Source: JAGOFO01 sp964522105 (GTDB lineage: Bacteria; Myxococcota_A; UBA9042; DTJE01). From it: DNA of 64,000 nucleotides. This document shows positions 27,492-35,405 of this stretch, piece after piece. Position 1 is the stretch's first letter. Every line of letters starts with the position of its first letter. Both the position numbers and the translations under genes were made by a program. The notes under the pieces are model-generated. The model did not search any database. It was not told the origin of the DNA and worked only from the letters and a program-made list of their open reading frames with translations. The DNA lies in the NCBI GenBank assembly GCA_964522105.1, contig CAZFVA010000013.1, positions 20,974 to 84,973 of the forward strand, written 5' to 3'.

Positions 27492-28223
27492 TCAGCGGCC
27501 CCACTCAAGTTCGCGCTTCGAGAACATGTCGTCCTTGTAGCCCTGGTTAATTTTGAATTCGCGGACTTCAAGTTTTGTTTTGTGTTTGCTGCGGCCATCA
27601 CTGATGACGACGAACTGATTGCGGAAGCATCCGCCCCAGTCCTTCATTCCGGTGTTTGTAAACGTCTTGATAAGCTCATTTTTGTCGTTGTAATAGGCGA
27701 ATTCGGCAAGCTGATAATTCTTTTTATCGATCTTGATTTTTGTTGTCGGGAACGGCGCATTTTCCAGCGCTGTGGCCGTAATGTACCAGTATTGTTCGTC
27801 TTCTTTGTCCAGAACTGGCTTGTAAGCCTTGACCCAGCTCGTGAAAGCCATGTCGTCGCTCGTCATGTCCGAACCCGCAAAGGACTGGCCCATCTTATGT
27901 GCGGCAATGCGCCGTGTCTTTTTCTGCGATGGCAGGTATGCATAAACTTCGGACGGGCTTTTCACCAGGGTCGCCATGCCCTTGACTTCGCCTGAAAGGA
28001 ACTTCAGAAGGCGCTGGCTGCCTTTCTGGTAGATGTCGTAGTCATACGTTTTTTCGGATCCGTTTACGTCAACGACGATCATGTGAATTGACATGAACGA
28101 GTCCTGATAGCCGTTCGTCACGTCGTCCATCTTTTTGAATACGCTGTCTACGTCTTCTGCAAAAGAAGAGGCAGGAATCAAAACTGAAAATAATGTTGCT
28201 GCCAGAATTCTTGAGTACTTCAT
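27492..28223 (-). CDS. LolA-like outer membrane lipoprotein-sorting protein (PF17131-like)
   Basis: The product has 243 residues. A signal peptide (cleavage after SSFA) sends it to the periplasm. The mature domain has the half-barrel LolA-like pattern, with phrases such as SGEVKGMATLVKSPSEVYAYLPSQ, RRIAAHKMGQSFAGSDMTSDDMA and YQLAEFAYYND, which are characteristic of the LolA-like group often found beside MMPL exporters. Such proteins shield a lipid while it crosses the periplasm. The start has GGAGGTTAAT upstream. It is the first gene of the operon, 35 nt after a predicted sigma-54 start. Confidence 0.87.
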   Translation of the reverse strand: MKYSRILAATLFSVLIPASSFAEDVDSVFKKMDDVTNGYQDSFMSIHMIVVDVNGSEKTYDYDIYQKGSQRLLKFLSGEVKGMATLVKSPSEVYAYLPSQKKTRRIAAHKMGQSFAGSDMTSDDMAFTSWVKAYKPVLDKEDEQYWYITATALENAPFPTTKIKIDKKNYQLAEFAYYNDKNELIKTFTNTGMKDWGGCFRNQFVVISDGRSKHKTKLEVREFKINQGYKDDMFSKRELEWGR

Positions 28224-28268
28224 TATTAACCTCCATTTTCCTGAAACAAATCAGGTGACGCGTTTATT

Positions 28269-28284
28269 AGCCAGAATCGGGCCA
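28269..28284 (-). promoter_or_regulatory. Candidate sigma-54 promoter of the export operon
   Basis: On the minus strand the sequence TGGCCCGATTCTGGCT fits TGGCACG-N4-TTGCW with two mismatches and correct spacing. The predicted start is near 28258, leaving a 35-nt leader, the same geometry as the promoter at 17585. No convincing sigma-70 element is seen here. Confidence 0.45.
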
Positions 28285-28391
28285 ATTCTAACCTGCCGAC
28301 GAATGTTTTTGAAAACTCGTGTCGTTTCAAACTGTTTCATTTGCGTTCTTTTTTGTCCGGGCCGCCTTGCTGGCTGGTTTGCCGGATGATC

Positions 28392-28447
28392 TGTGCGTAT
28401 GCGCACACGTTGCCAGGCCGGGTGCCGGAAGTGTGCGTCATCGCACG
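28392..28447. promoter_or_regulatory. Tandem operator-like dyads TGTGCG-N4-CGCAC(A/G)
   Basis: Two inverted repeats lie 40 bp apart centre to centre: TGTGCG-TATG-CGCACA (28392-28407) and TGTGCG-TCAT-CGCACG (28432-28447, last base not paired). They sit about 140 and 180 bp upstream of the predicted sigma-54 start of the export operon, where enhancer sites normally lie. The pattern also resembles CRP/FNR-type sites (TGTGC-N6-GCACA). The rest of the 28224-28559 intergenic stretch shows no coding potential. Confidence 0.5.
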
Positions 28448-28499
28448 AACCGCGCACCGTGGGCATTGATCAGATTTATTTTAGAATTACTCAAACATA

Positions 28500-28529
28500 T
28501 TGAATAATAAGGACAGTGTTTAATACAAT
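28500..28529 (+). promoter_or_regulatory. Sigma-70 promoter of the first PilZ gene
   Basis: TTGAAT (28500-28505) is separated by 18 nt from TACAAT (28524-28529). The start codon at 28560 follows about 24 nt after the predicted transcription start, with no clear Shine-Dalgarno sequence. Confidence 0.5.
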
Positions 28530-28559
28530 CAGCTAAGGCGGCATAGTGAAGAAAACGTC

Positions 28560-29699
28560 ATGAAGGAGCGAAGAAAGGTTCATCGGCGGCCACTCGACTT
28601 CGAAGTCACATGCTACATAGACGGGGCTCGCCTGGAAGCCCACGCGCTTGATATCAGTGTCGGTGGCGTTTTCGTAGGCACAGATATGGCCCGTCCCGTT
28701 CCGATTGGTGCTCTGGCGGGGCTCGTCTTTGTTTCTGAAAGTGCCGGCGTCAGCACGACATTCCTTTTCGGCAGGGTAGTTCGCAAGCAGGATGTTCCTG
28801 TGCGCGGCTTTGCTGTTGAGTGGGAAAAGGCTGTTTCTGCCGGTGCGCCTGATGAATTAAAGGTTTTTCTGGATCAGCTTCTTGGTCTTGCCAACCCTGT
28901 GATCGAGCTTGAGTCAGTCAGCGGTTCAGGCGCCGGGTCGGGTCTGACAAGAAGTGTATATAGATTTCCTGTGCGGGAAGGTGCGCGTTCCGATTCCTCG
29001 GGGACTGTTACCTCACGCGCTTTTGAAGATGAATCGTTTGTTGATATACCGTTTCTATATGATTCTGATGATGCCGTTACTGCTCAGGATAATGACGAAA
29101 GCGACGCAGGCATCGAAATTGACCAGCCTGTTGTACCCCCGATGGCAGTTTCAGCGCCTCACGCATCTTCAGATTCAGATAAGGTCTTTGATGACCTTCA
29201 GTTCTGTTTTGAAAATCTTGATGTAAGTGATGAAGAAATTTCGCTGGTTACGATTACAACCGGTGTGCCAGTCGGGCATTCCGCCGAGTCTGAAACGGTT
29301 GTGGATGCCCATATTACGGCTACAGGGCACGGTCGGGCCGGACAGGTTTCGTCGGTTGTGGAAAAGTCTGATACCGTCATGCCATGTTCAGTCAATGGTG
29401 TTCTTGTAATGCGCGGGGTACACCTTCCGGTCGCCATTACTCAGATTGGCCTGACTGCGGCAATGGTAGCTTCCCCGTTCGTGCCTGTTGACGACACTGA
29501 AAAGCTCGAGCTTTCTTTCTTTATTGGAACGAAGCGCGGCGAGACTCTTCTGAAATGTCACGGAAGGATGACTTCGGTTGTTACAGGTAAAGAACCTGGA
29601 TTCAGAATGGTCTTTTCAAGGCTTGATGAAGGGGCTTCGCCTGGAATTCTGCGCAGGTATTTGAAGTGGCTTCATTTCAATAATGTGGCCGGGTCCTGA
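28560..29699 (+). CDS. PilZ domain protein (c-di-GMP effector), long form
   Basis: The product has 379 residues. The N-terminal PilZ domain has RKVHR (R5xxxR9) and DISVGG (from residue 31), the two c-di-GMP binding motifs. A low-complexity acidic linker spans about 135-265. The C-terminal 100 residues form a second domain, ending in DEGASPGILRRYLKWLHF, shared with the neighbouring paralogue on the opposite strand; it may be a degenerate PilZ domain. It should be cytosolic and transmit c-di-GMP signals, for example to motility or secretion. The partner is unknown. Confidence 0.88.
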   Translation: MKERRKVHRRPLDFEVTCYIDGARLEAHALDISVGGVFVGTDMARPVPIGALAGLVFVSESAGVSTTFLFGRVVRKQDVPVRGFAVEWEKAVSAGAPDELKVFLDQLLGLANPVIELESVSGSGAGSGLTRSVYRFPVREGARSDSSGTVTSRAFEDESFVDIPFLYDSDDAVTAQDNDESDAGIEIDQPVVPPMAVSAPHASSDSDKVFDDLQFCFENLDVSDEEISLVTITTGVPVGHSAESETVVDAHITATGHGRAGQVSSVVEKSDTVMPCSVNGVLVMRGVHLPVAITQIGLTAAMVASPFVPVDDTEKLELSFFIGTKRGETLLKCHGRMTSVVTGKEPGFRMVFSRLDEGASPGILRRYLKWLHFNNVAGS

Positions 29700-29705
29700 A
29701 GATTG

Positions 29706-30569
29706 TCAGTTTGAGTTTTTTGTTGTCTGATCTGGTGACTTTGCAAGTTGGTGAAACTGCAGCCATTTCAGATACCGTGAATATATCCCGGGCGATTCAC
29801 CTTCATCTACAAAACCAAATGCTACCGGCAGGTTCTGCAAATCATTCGGATCTATCAGCTTGATTTCGCCCCGCGCCAGGATTGGCGCAAATCCTTCTCT
29901 GGTCGGTATCTCGAAATGCAGTTCGACGCGTGACCACCACTGGTCGTGTTCAACAACAGTGCGGACCATTGCCGAGGTAATTCCCAGTTTGGTAATCAAC
30001 ACCGGGAATTTTCTTTGGCCCTCCATAAGGAAGCCCTTGATATAGCAATCAAAACTGGTGTCTTCGCGTTTGATGAATCCGGTAAGGGCCCCTTCAGACG
30101 CCGATTTGTTCAGGTTTCTGTTTACAGCGGAAAAGCGCATATCCGGTGACGCTGTTGTTGCCGGTGCCGACGGATTGTCTTCAAATTTATAGACGCTCCT
30201 GGGTCCGCGGTTGGTTGATTCGGATACTATTTTTGGATTCCGGATTTCGAAAAGGACCAGCAGGAATTTTGCCAGAGCATCCGGGGATCCTGCGCAGACA
30301 GCTTTTTCCCAGCACAGCCCCAGGCCTTCGTCAGGGGTTTCCTGGTGGCGGGCCACTTTGCCGAAAATGAACGTCGTACTGGAGTGTGAGCCACCCGGGA
30401 ACACAAGACCGACAAGGGCCCCGTTGTTGATGGCTTTCGAATTCGGCGTCTTGACAAACATGCCGCCAAGGCTGATGTCTTTAGCCAGGGCGTCAAAACG
30501 CTGCCCGTCAATGTAGCAGATGACTTCCCCTTGAAGTGGTTTTCGCTGATGAACTCGCTTTTCCTGCAT
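29706..30569 (-). CDS. PilZ domain protein, short paralogue
   Basis: The product has 287 residues. RVHQR (R5xxxR9) and DISLGG show an intact c-di-GMP site. The middle linker is shorter than in the paralogue at 28560, but both ends align: CYIDG, GALVGLVF and WEKAVCAGSPDAL at the N-terminal side, and DEGESPGIYSRYLKWLQF at the C-terminal side. The genes lie tail to tail with 6 nt between their stops. An inverted duplication followed by divergence explains this. A GGGGGG stretch acts as ribosome site. Confidence 0.88.
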   Translation of the reverse strand: MQEKRVHQRKPLQGEVICYIDGQRFDALAKDISLGGMFVKTPNSKAINNGALVGLVFPGGSHSSTTFIFGKVARHQETPDEGLGLCWEKAVCAGSPDALAKFLLVLFEIRNPKIVSESTNRGPRSVYKFEDNPSAPATTASPDMRFSAVNRNLNKSASEGALTGFIKREDTSFDCYIKGFLMEGQRKFPVLITKLGITSAMVRTVVEHDQWWSRVELHFEIPTREGFAPILARGEIKLIDPNDLQNLPVAFGFVDEGESPGIYSRYLKWLQFHQLAKSPDQTTKNSN

Positions 30570-30696
30570 GCTGGCCCCCCCTGGTGCCCCGATCGATTGC
30601 AGTTATTATCAACTGCTAATGGCGTACTTTACTGTAAGTCCTTGAGATACTAATAATTCGCGCATAAAGAATGTTGGGGGACGGTTGGAAGCGGGA

Positions 30697-31446
30697 TTAG
30701 TCTTTTTTCTTTGCCTGATTTGCAACCGCTTGAATTTTATTGGTAATTGCGTCCTGATCGCCCAGGTAGCGGGAACAGATCGGTTTCAGGTTTTCATCAA
30801 GCTCATAGTACAGGGGAATGCCGGTCGGAATGTTAAGATTTATGACATCTTCATCCGACAGGTTGTCCAGATATTTCACCAATGCCCGCAGGCTGTTACC
30901 GTGCGCTGCGATGATGACCCGCTTGCCTGACTTGATCATCGGGCCGATAGTCTGCTCAAAGTACGGGACAAATCTGTCAACTGTTGCTTTCAGGCTTTCA
31001 GTCAGTGGCAGTTCTTCCGACGTCAGGTCAGCATACCGGCGGTCATGGCCTGGATATCTGGGGTCGGCGGTGTCAAGCGCCGGTGGCGGCACGTCATAAC
31101 TTCTGCGCCACAGTTTGACCTGCTCTTCGCCGTGTAATTCGGCAGTTTCGGCTTTGTTCAAGCCCTGAAGGGCGCCGTAGTGACGCTCGTTCAGTCTCCA
31201 GTTGCGGACAACCGGTATCCACATCTGGTCAAGCTGTTCAAGGGTGATCCACAGCGTTTTGATTGCCCTTTTCAGGACAGACGTGTACGCGATGTCAAAT
31301 TCAAACCCTTCCTGTTTCAGTGTCTTTCCTGCCGCCAGCGCTTCAAGCAGGCCGGTTTCGGACAGATCAACATCTGTCCAGCCTGTAAAGCGGTTTTCAA
31401 GGTTCCACTGGCTTTCGCCGTGTCTGAGCAGAATCACTTTGTACAT
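30697..31446 (-). CDS. gpmA: 2,3-bisphosphoglycerate-dependent phosphoglycerate mutase
   Basis: The enzyme (249 residues, the usual length of the family) interconverts 3- and 2-phosphoglycerate in glycolysis. The phosphohistidine motif LLRHGESQWN is at residues 6-15. The substrate-binding segments FTGWTDVDLSETG, ERHYGALQGLNK and RRSYDVPPP are present, as is the second catalytic His in AAHGNSLRAL. GGAGAAGCC precedes the ATG. It follows the U32 peptidase gene by about 50 nt on the same strand and may be co-transcribed. The basic tail (NQAKKKD) is ordinary. Confidence 0.96.
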   Translation of the reverse strand: MYKVILLRHGESQWNLENRFTGWTDVDLSETGLLEALAAGKTLKQEGFEFDIAYTSVLKRAIKTLWITLEQLDQMWIPVVRNWRLNERHYGALQGLNKAETAELHGEEQVKLWRRSYDVPPPALDTADPRYPGHDRRYADLTSEELPLTESLKATVDRFVPYFEQTIGPMIKSGKRVIIAAHGNSLRALVKYLDNLSDEDVINLNIPTGIPLYYELDENLKPICSRYLGDQDAITNKIQAVANQAKKKD

Positions 31447-31499
31447 GGCTTCTCCTTTCCCCGGTCCTTCCGGGCTGCCGTTATGGTCGGTATATTACT

Positions 31500-33281
31500 T
31501 CAGATTTTTCTGATTCTGGTCACGTTTTCTTCAGGTTCAATAATGAATCCGTCGCCGGATGACGTAAATACGCGTCCTGCGGTCATCCCGGTTACACGTG
31601 AAATTGCGGCAGTGTTGTTTCCCCTGGCCAGCAGGTCGTCATCGTTCGGGTAGAATGATTCAGCCTGTTCGTTGATGTGCGACAGCGCCTTCTGTTCCAG
31701 AGAGTTGATGCTTTCATCCCGGGATGTCTCAAATGTCGTGTTGAGTTCGCGCCTGGCAGATTTCAGCAAGGTTGGATTTATGAATAATCCCGGCTGGATA
31801 TCATAGCTGGCGGGTCCGAAGTACTTGATCAGTTTCTGTTCGTCAAGGCCGCCGGACCTGGCCGGTTCGGATTCAATATGGACGCTGCCGTCTGCGTGGA
31901 ACCTGCCCATTTTCATCGATGCAGAAATGGTTTCCGATGTGACTTCGACGCGTGTAAATTCCGGCCTTGGCAGCTCGTTTTCTGCAACACACGCGTCTAC
32001 GTGGGTTTCGACTTTGCGGTATTTTGCCCTGACCGAGTCAGCCGAGTGGATTGCGACACCGATTATTTCGCTGTCGGCAAAATCTTCACCAAGAGGGATG
32101 CAGACGTCGCGGTCTGCTGCAATCCGGACGGTCGTTCTGCCGCGCCCGTCCAGAAGAGTTCTAATTCCCATCGGAATGAACGAAGCGCCTTCCGGTGCGC
32201 CTTCGTCACGTATCTTTACCAGAAGACCGTCACGGATATTGATATCAACCGGGGTAATAAATCCCAGTTCAGGTCCGTCGTAGCCCCGGACTACTCTGAA
32301 TATGGGGACATCAAGGCCTGTGTGGGTCTGGTTGCCGATCGACAGGATCTCGGAAGCATCGGTGACGCCCCGAAACCAGGCATCGGTACGTGGTCGCGAA
32401 TACAGGACCGAGATTTCCCTGTTGAACTTGTCGGCTTCGTCGGCGGTCAGTCCTGATTCAGGCTTGTTGAGCGCGGCTCGAAGCCAGTGCGTGACGCAGC
32501 CAACCCAGGCCGGTGTCTTCAGGCGCCCTTCAATTTTTAACGAATGGACGCCCATTTGAACCAGTTCCGGAATATGGGACGTAAGGTCCATATCTTTCAT
32601 GCTGAAGGCGAAACCGATCGAATTTCCTTCATCGCTGAAATAGGGAAGGCGGCAGGACTGACAGCACGAACCGTAGTTTCCCGATCGGCCAGAAACCGCG
32701 TGTCCCATCATGCACAGGCCGGATATGCCGAAACACATGGCTCCGAAAACGAAGACTTCGACTTCAAGTTCAGGCAGGGCCGTTCTGATTGCCTCGATAT
32801 CCCGGCGCGAACATTCGCGTGCAAGAATTACCCGGCGGCAGCCGAGGTCAGCCATGTGACGCGCCGTTTCAACTGAATGAACACCGGCCTGTGTGCTGGC
32901 GTGGACAGGCAGGTCCGGGGTTATTGCCCTGGCTGTCTTCATCAGGACCGGGTCACGCGCGATTATTGCGTCAGCCCCGGCTTCCCGGCACAGCGCCAGA
33001 ATCCTTGCGGTTTCCTTTGCGTTAACGGTTGTGACCGGGATATTCATCGTTACATAGACTTTAGATTCGAAGGAATGGACAAACTCCACAATCCCCGGAA
33101 GCTGTTTTTCAGTAAGGTTTTCTGCCCTTGCACGTGCGTTCAGGCTTCCAACGCCTAGATAGACGGCATCGGCGCCGTGCTCCATCGCCGTTTCAATTGA
33201 TTGAATTGTTCCGCCCGGCGCAAGCACTTCCGGCAGTCTGTTCTGGTTGATATCTGGATGTCTCAATTGTAGTGTCCGCAA
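31500..33281 (-). CDS. U32 family peptidase / RlhA-like protein
   Basis: The product has about 593 residues. The start is uncertain: the first possible codon after the upstream stop is a TTG at 33281, without a clear ribosome site. The TIM-barrel-like N-terminal half carries EVLAPGG, ADAVYLGVGSLNARA and HASTQAGVHS. The central Cys motif FGISGLCMMGHAVSGRSGNYG and CCQSCRLPY is the U32 signature, and SLKIEGRLKTPAWVG follows. The C-terminal half adds beta domains as in long U32 proteins. Members include collagenase-like proteases and RNA-hydroxylation proteins such as RlhA, whose four Cys bind Fe-S. An RNA-modifying role is at least as likely as proteolysis. Confidence 0.87.
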   Translation of the reverse strand: MRTLQLRHPDINQNRLPEVLAPGGTIQSIETAMEHGADAVYLGVGSLNARARAENLTEKQLPGIVEFVHSFESKVYVTMNIPVTTVNAKETARILALCREAGADAIIARDPVLMKTARAITPDLPVHASTQAGVHSVETARHMADLGCRRVILARECSRRDIEAIRTALPELEVEVFVFGAMCFGISGLCMMGHAVSGRSGNYGSCCQSCRLPYFSDEGNSIGFAFSMKDMDLTSHIPELVQMGVHSLKIEGRLKTPAWVGCVTHWLRAALNKPESGLTADEADKFNREISVLYSRPRTDAWFRGVTDASEILSIGNQTHTGLDVPIFRVVRGYDGPELGFITPVDINIRDGLLVKIRDEGAPEGASFIPMGIRTLLDGRGRTTVRIAADRDVCIPLGEDFADSEIIGVAIHSADSVRAKYRKVETHVDACVAENELPRPEFTRVEVTSETISASMKMGRFHADGSVHIESEPARSGGLDEQKLIKYFGPASYDIQPGLFINPTLLKSARRELNTTFETSRDESINSLEQKALSHINEQAESFYPNDDDLLARGNNTAAISRVTGMTAGRVFTSSGDGFIIEPEENVTRIRKI

Positions 33282-33384
33282 AAGGTCCGGCGCCTATTGT
33301 ACATGAAGCGGCCTTTTACCTGTTGAAACGGTGTAGTATTTCAGTGTGTGCCACTTTGTTTATTGCCCCATTCCGGTGGTTGAA

Positions 33385-34353
33385 ATGGCTCGAATGTACC
33401 TGACATTGTTGCTGATTCCCGTCGCAATATTGTTTGTCGGTTGCAAGGGGACTTCAGGGTCTGCTGATGCAGGTCCCGGTGGGGTGGGCAGTAGTGCCAG
33501 CGTTGGTAATCCGGCAGCTGGCGCTTCAGGAAGTGGCCGACATGATGGCACTGGCCGTGGACAGGCCGATGTGTCGCGCCTTCGAGTGCCTGAAGGCATG
33601 GCTGCTGTACCCGGCGGGCCGTTTTTCAGGGGATGCGGCGATGGTGCAAACGGTGTCGTTGACGACAAATGCGCGCCTTCTGAAAAACCGGCTGGGCAGG
33701 TATCGGTCAGCACTTTCTTTATTGATGTCAACGAAGTGACAGTCGGGCGCTATATGCGGTGCGTCAGCAAGGGGGCGTGTCCGGAGCCCCCGGCAATCGG
33801 GGAATGTAACTTTGGTGAATCAGACAGGCTGCAGTACGCCATCAACTGCGTAACCTGGGAAGATGCGGACCGTTTCTGCAGATTTGAAGGCAAAAGGCTG
33901 CCGACCGAGGCCGAATGGGAAAAGGCCGCACGCGGTACTGACGGGCGCAGGTATCCGTGGGGTGATGATGAACCTGACAAAGACGGCGTGTTCCGGGCAA
34001 ACTGGGGCGACGGCCTGGCAAAGATCCTGTGGATGCGGGATCAGTGGGAATATGACGGGCCTGTTGGCTATTTTGCCAAATGGCCAAGTCCTTATGGTTG
34101 CAATGACATGGCCGGGAATGTCGGCGAGTGGGTGTCTGACTGGTGGGCTGATTCGCATGCCGGTTCCCGCACGCTTAATCCGAAAGGCTCTGAAGAAGGC
34201 GAGCAGCGTGTGACGAAAGGCGGTTCTTTCAGGGAATTTCATCAGCGTATCAGGACGTCAGCCAGGGATTATCATCCGCCGGAGTTCTGGGATGGGCATA
34301 TCGGGTTCAGGTGCGCTGCCGATGTCGGGTCTTCAGCGGGGGCGGGCTTGTGA
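33385..34353 (+). CDS. Lipoprotein with FGE-sulfatase (SUMF1-like) domain
   Basis: The product has 322 residues from the ATG at 33385; another ATG at 33394 is possible. A short signal peptide ends in LFVGC, followed by a Gly/Ser/Ala-rich linker to about residue 70. The rest is a formylglycine-generating-enzyme-like domain: GGPFFRGC, FIDVNEVTVGRYMRCV, CVTWEDADRFCRFEGKRLPTEAEWEKAARG, YPWGDDEP, DMAGNVGEWVSDWW, KGGSF and IGFRCA. In bacteria most such domains lack sulfatase-maturing activity and act in secretion or as binding scaffolds. Its TGA overlaps the GTG of the next gene. Confidence 0.9.
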   Translation: MARMYLTLLLIPVAILFVGCKGTSGSADAGPGGVGSSASVGNPAAGASGSGRHDGTGRGQADVSRLRVPEGMAAVPGGPFFRGCGDGANGVVDDKCAPSEKPAGQVSVSTFFIDVNEVTVGRYMRCVSKGACPEPPAIGECNFGESDRLQYAINCVTWEDADRFCRFEGKRLPTEAEWEKAARGTDGRRYPWGDDEPDKDGVFRANWGDGLAKILWMRDQWEYDGPVGYFAKWPSPYGCNDMAGNVGEWVSDWWADSHAGSRTLNPKGSEEGEQRVTKGGSFREFHQRIRTSARDYHPPEFWDGHIGFRCAADVGSSAGAGL

Positions 34354-35405
34354 CGCTTGAATCCAGGGAAAAGATCGCCGAGCTTTTGAAAAGAAAGCTT
34401 GATGAACTGAAGGAGCGCGACGGCGATCTGGCCGGTAAGCGGCGGCAGGCTTTGCCGCGCAAAGTTGCTCCTGAAACGTCCGGTCAGAATCCGCAACGGA
34501 AGATTGTGTCCCATTCAGCCACGACGATGCCTGTCGGCAAGAATATCCCGATGTTTGGCGAAGCCTTTGATCCGGCCGCCAGCCTGTCAGGGCCGTCCGG
34601 CCGCCTGTCGCAGGTTGCCGCACAGGCTCCAGGTTACGGTATTCGAAATTCCGGTCCAGGCGGTCGTTCCCCCGGGCCTTTCGTAACTGACGATGCCGAT
34701 CCATATGCTCAACTTGATCTGTGGCGTACAAAGTACAGGGGCGCCGGAGTCAGGGAGATTCTAGCTGACGTGCTTGGTCATGTTGAGTCTTCCGGTCGGG
34801 AAGATCTGCTGGAATCTGTTCGCACTACGAATGTGATGGTACCGGCGTTGTCGCGCCAGGTTGCGGCTGAAAAAGTCAGGCGGTCGTTGTGGCTTCTGCC
34901 AGGCGTCCGCGACCGTATGACGGCGACGTTGTGTTGTGAAGGTGCTGAGGTTATTGATGATCTGGTTGATCACCCGCGTTTTGGACGGATGGCCGAAAAG
35001 ATTATCCGGTGGGTTGATAAGGGCGATACCAATCGTCTGCTGCGGTTGATTTCCGAGCGNNNNNNNNNNNNNNNNNNNNNNNNNNNNNNNNNNNNNNNNN
35101 NNNNNNNNNNNNNNNNNNNNNNNNNNNNNNNNNNNNNNNNNNNNNNNNNNNNNNNNNNNACGCTGGCTTCCGAGGTGCTTGGCCTGAGCCGTGAAGATGA
35201 CGTGCCCGGCGCCCTGGTGCCGTGGTTTTATGACATGTATCTGAAGAATCCTGAATTGAATGCCGGGCTTCTGGCGGCCATCGCAATCCACAATTCGTAC
35301 GACATGGAGCAGACAGTCCGTCTTTATGCTGAACATCTGAGCCGCTTTGCGACGTCGGATCATGCGGCACCGGTGCTTGAAGGCGGGGCTGAAGATGGAC
35401 GGTAA
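34350..35405 (+). CDS. Unknown protein, interrupted by assembly gap
   Basis: The GTG at 34350 overlaps the stop of the FGE-domain gene (GTGA), which fixes the start. About 236 residues are seen before the gap and 82 after it; the true length is unknown because the 100 N are a placeholder. The N-terminus is charged (EKIAELLKRKLDELKERDGD), followed by a Gly/Pro/Ser-rich disordered stretch to about residue 120. The part before the gap is helical and Arg-rich. The part after the gap reads EVLGLSREDDVPGALVPWFY and is also helical. I recognise no family. Its end overlaps the helicase start, so it belongs to this three-gene unit. That both sides belong to one gene is likely but not proven. Confidence 0.65.
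   Translation: MTLESREKIAELLKRKLDELKERDGDLAGKRRQALPRKVAPETSGQNPQRKIVSHSATTMPVGKNIPMFGEAFDPAASLSGPSGRLSQVAAQAPGYGIRNSGPGGRSPGPFVTDDADPYAQLDLWRTKYRGAGVREILADVLGHVESSGREDLLESVRTTNVMVPALSRQVAAEKVRRSLWLLPGVRDRMTATLCCEGAEVIDDLVDHPRFGRMAEKIIRWVDKGDTNRLLRLISEXXXXXXXXXXXXXXXXXXXXXXXXXXXXXXXXXXTLASEVLGLSREDDVPGALVPWFYDMYLKNPELNAGLLAAIAIHNSYDMEQTVRLYAEHLSRFATSDHAAPVLEGGAEDGR
35060..35159. other. Assembly gap of 100 N, unknown true length
   Basis: Unlike the other two gaps it has no duplicated flanks, so real sequence is missing or the size is arbitrary. It interrupts the unknown gene starting at 34350. Confidence 0.95.

Noticed and set aside
27354..27995. Plus-strand open frame of 213 codons opposite the LolA-like gene
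   Set aside because: It overlaps two real genes with signal peptides and domains on the minus strand; its Phe/Val-rich translation is a mirror of Lys/Glu/Asp codons.
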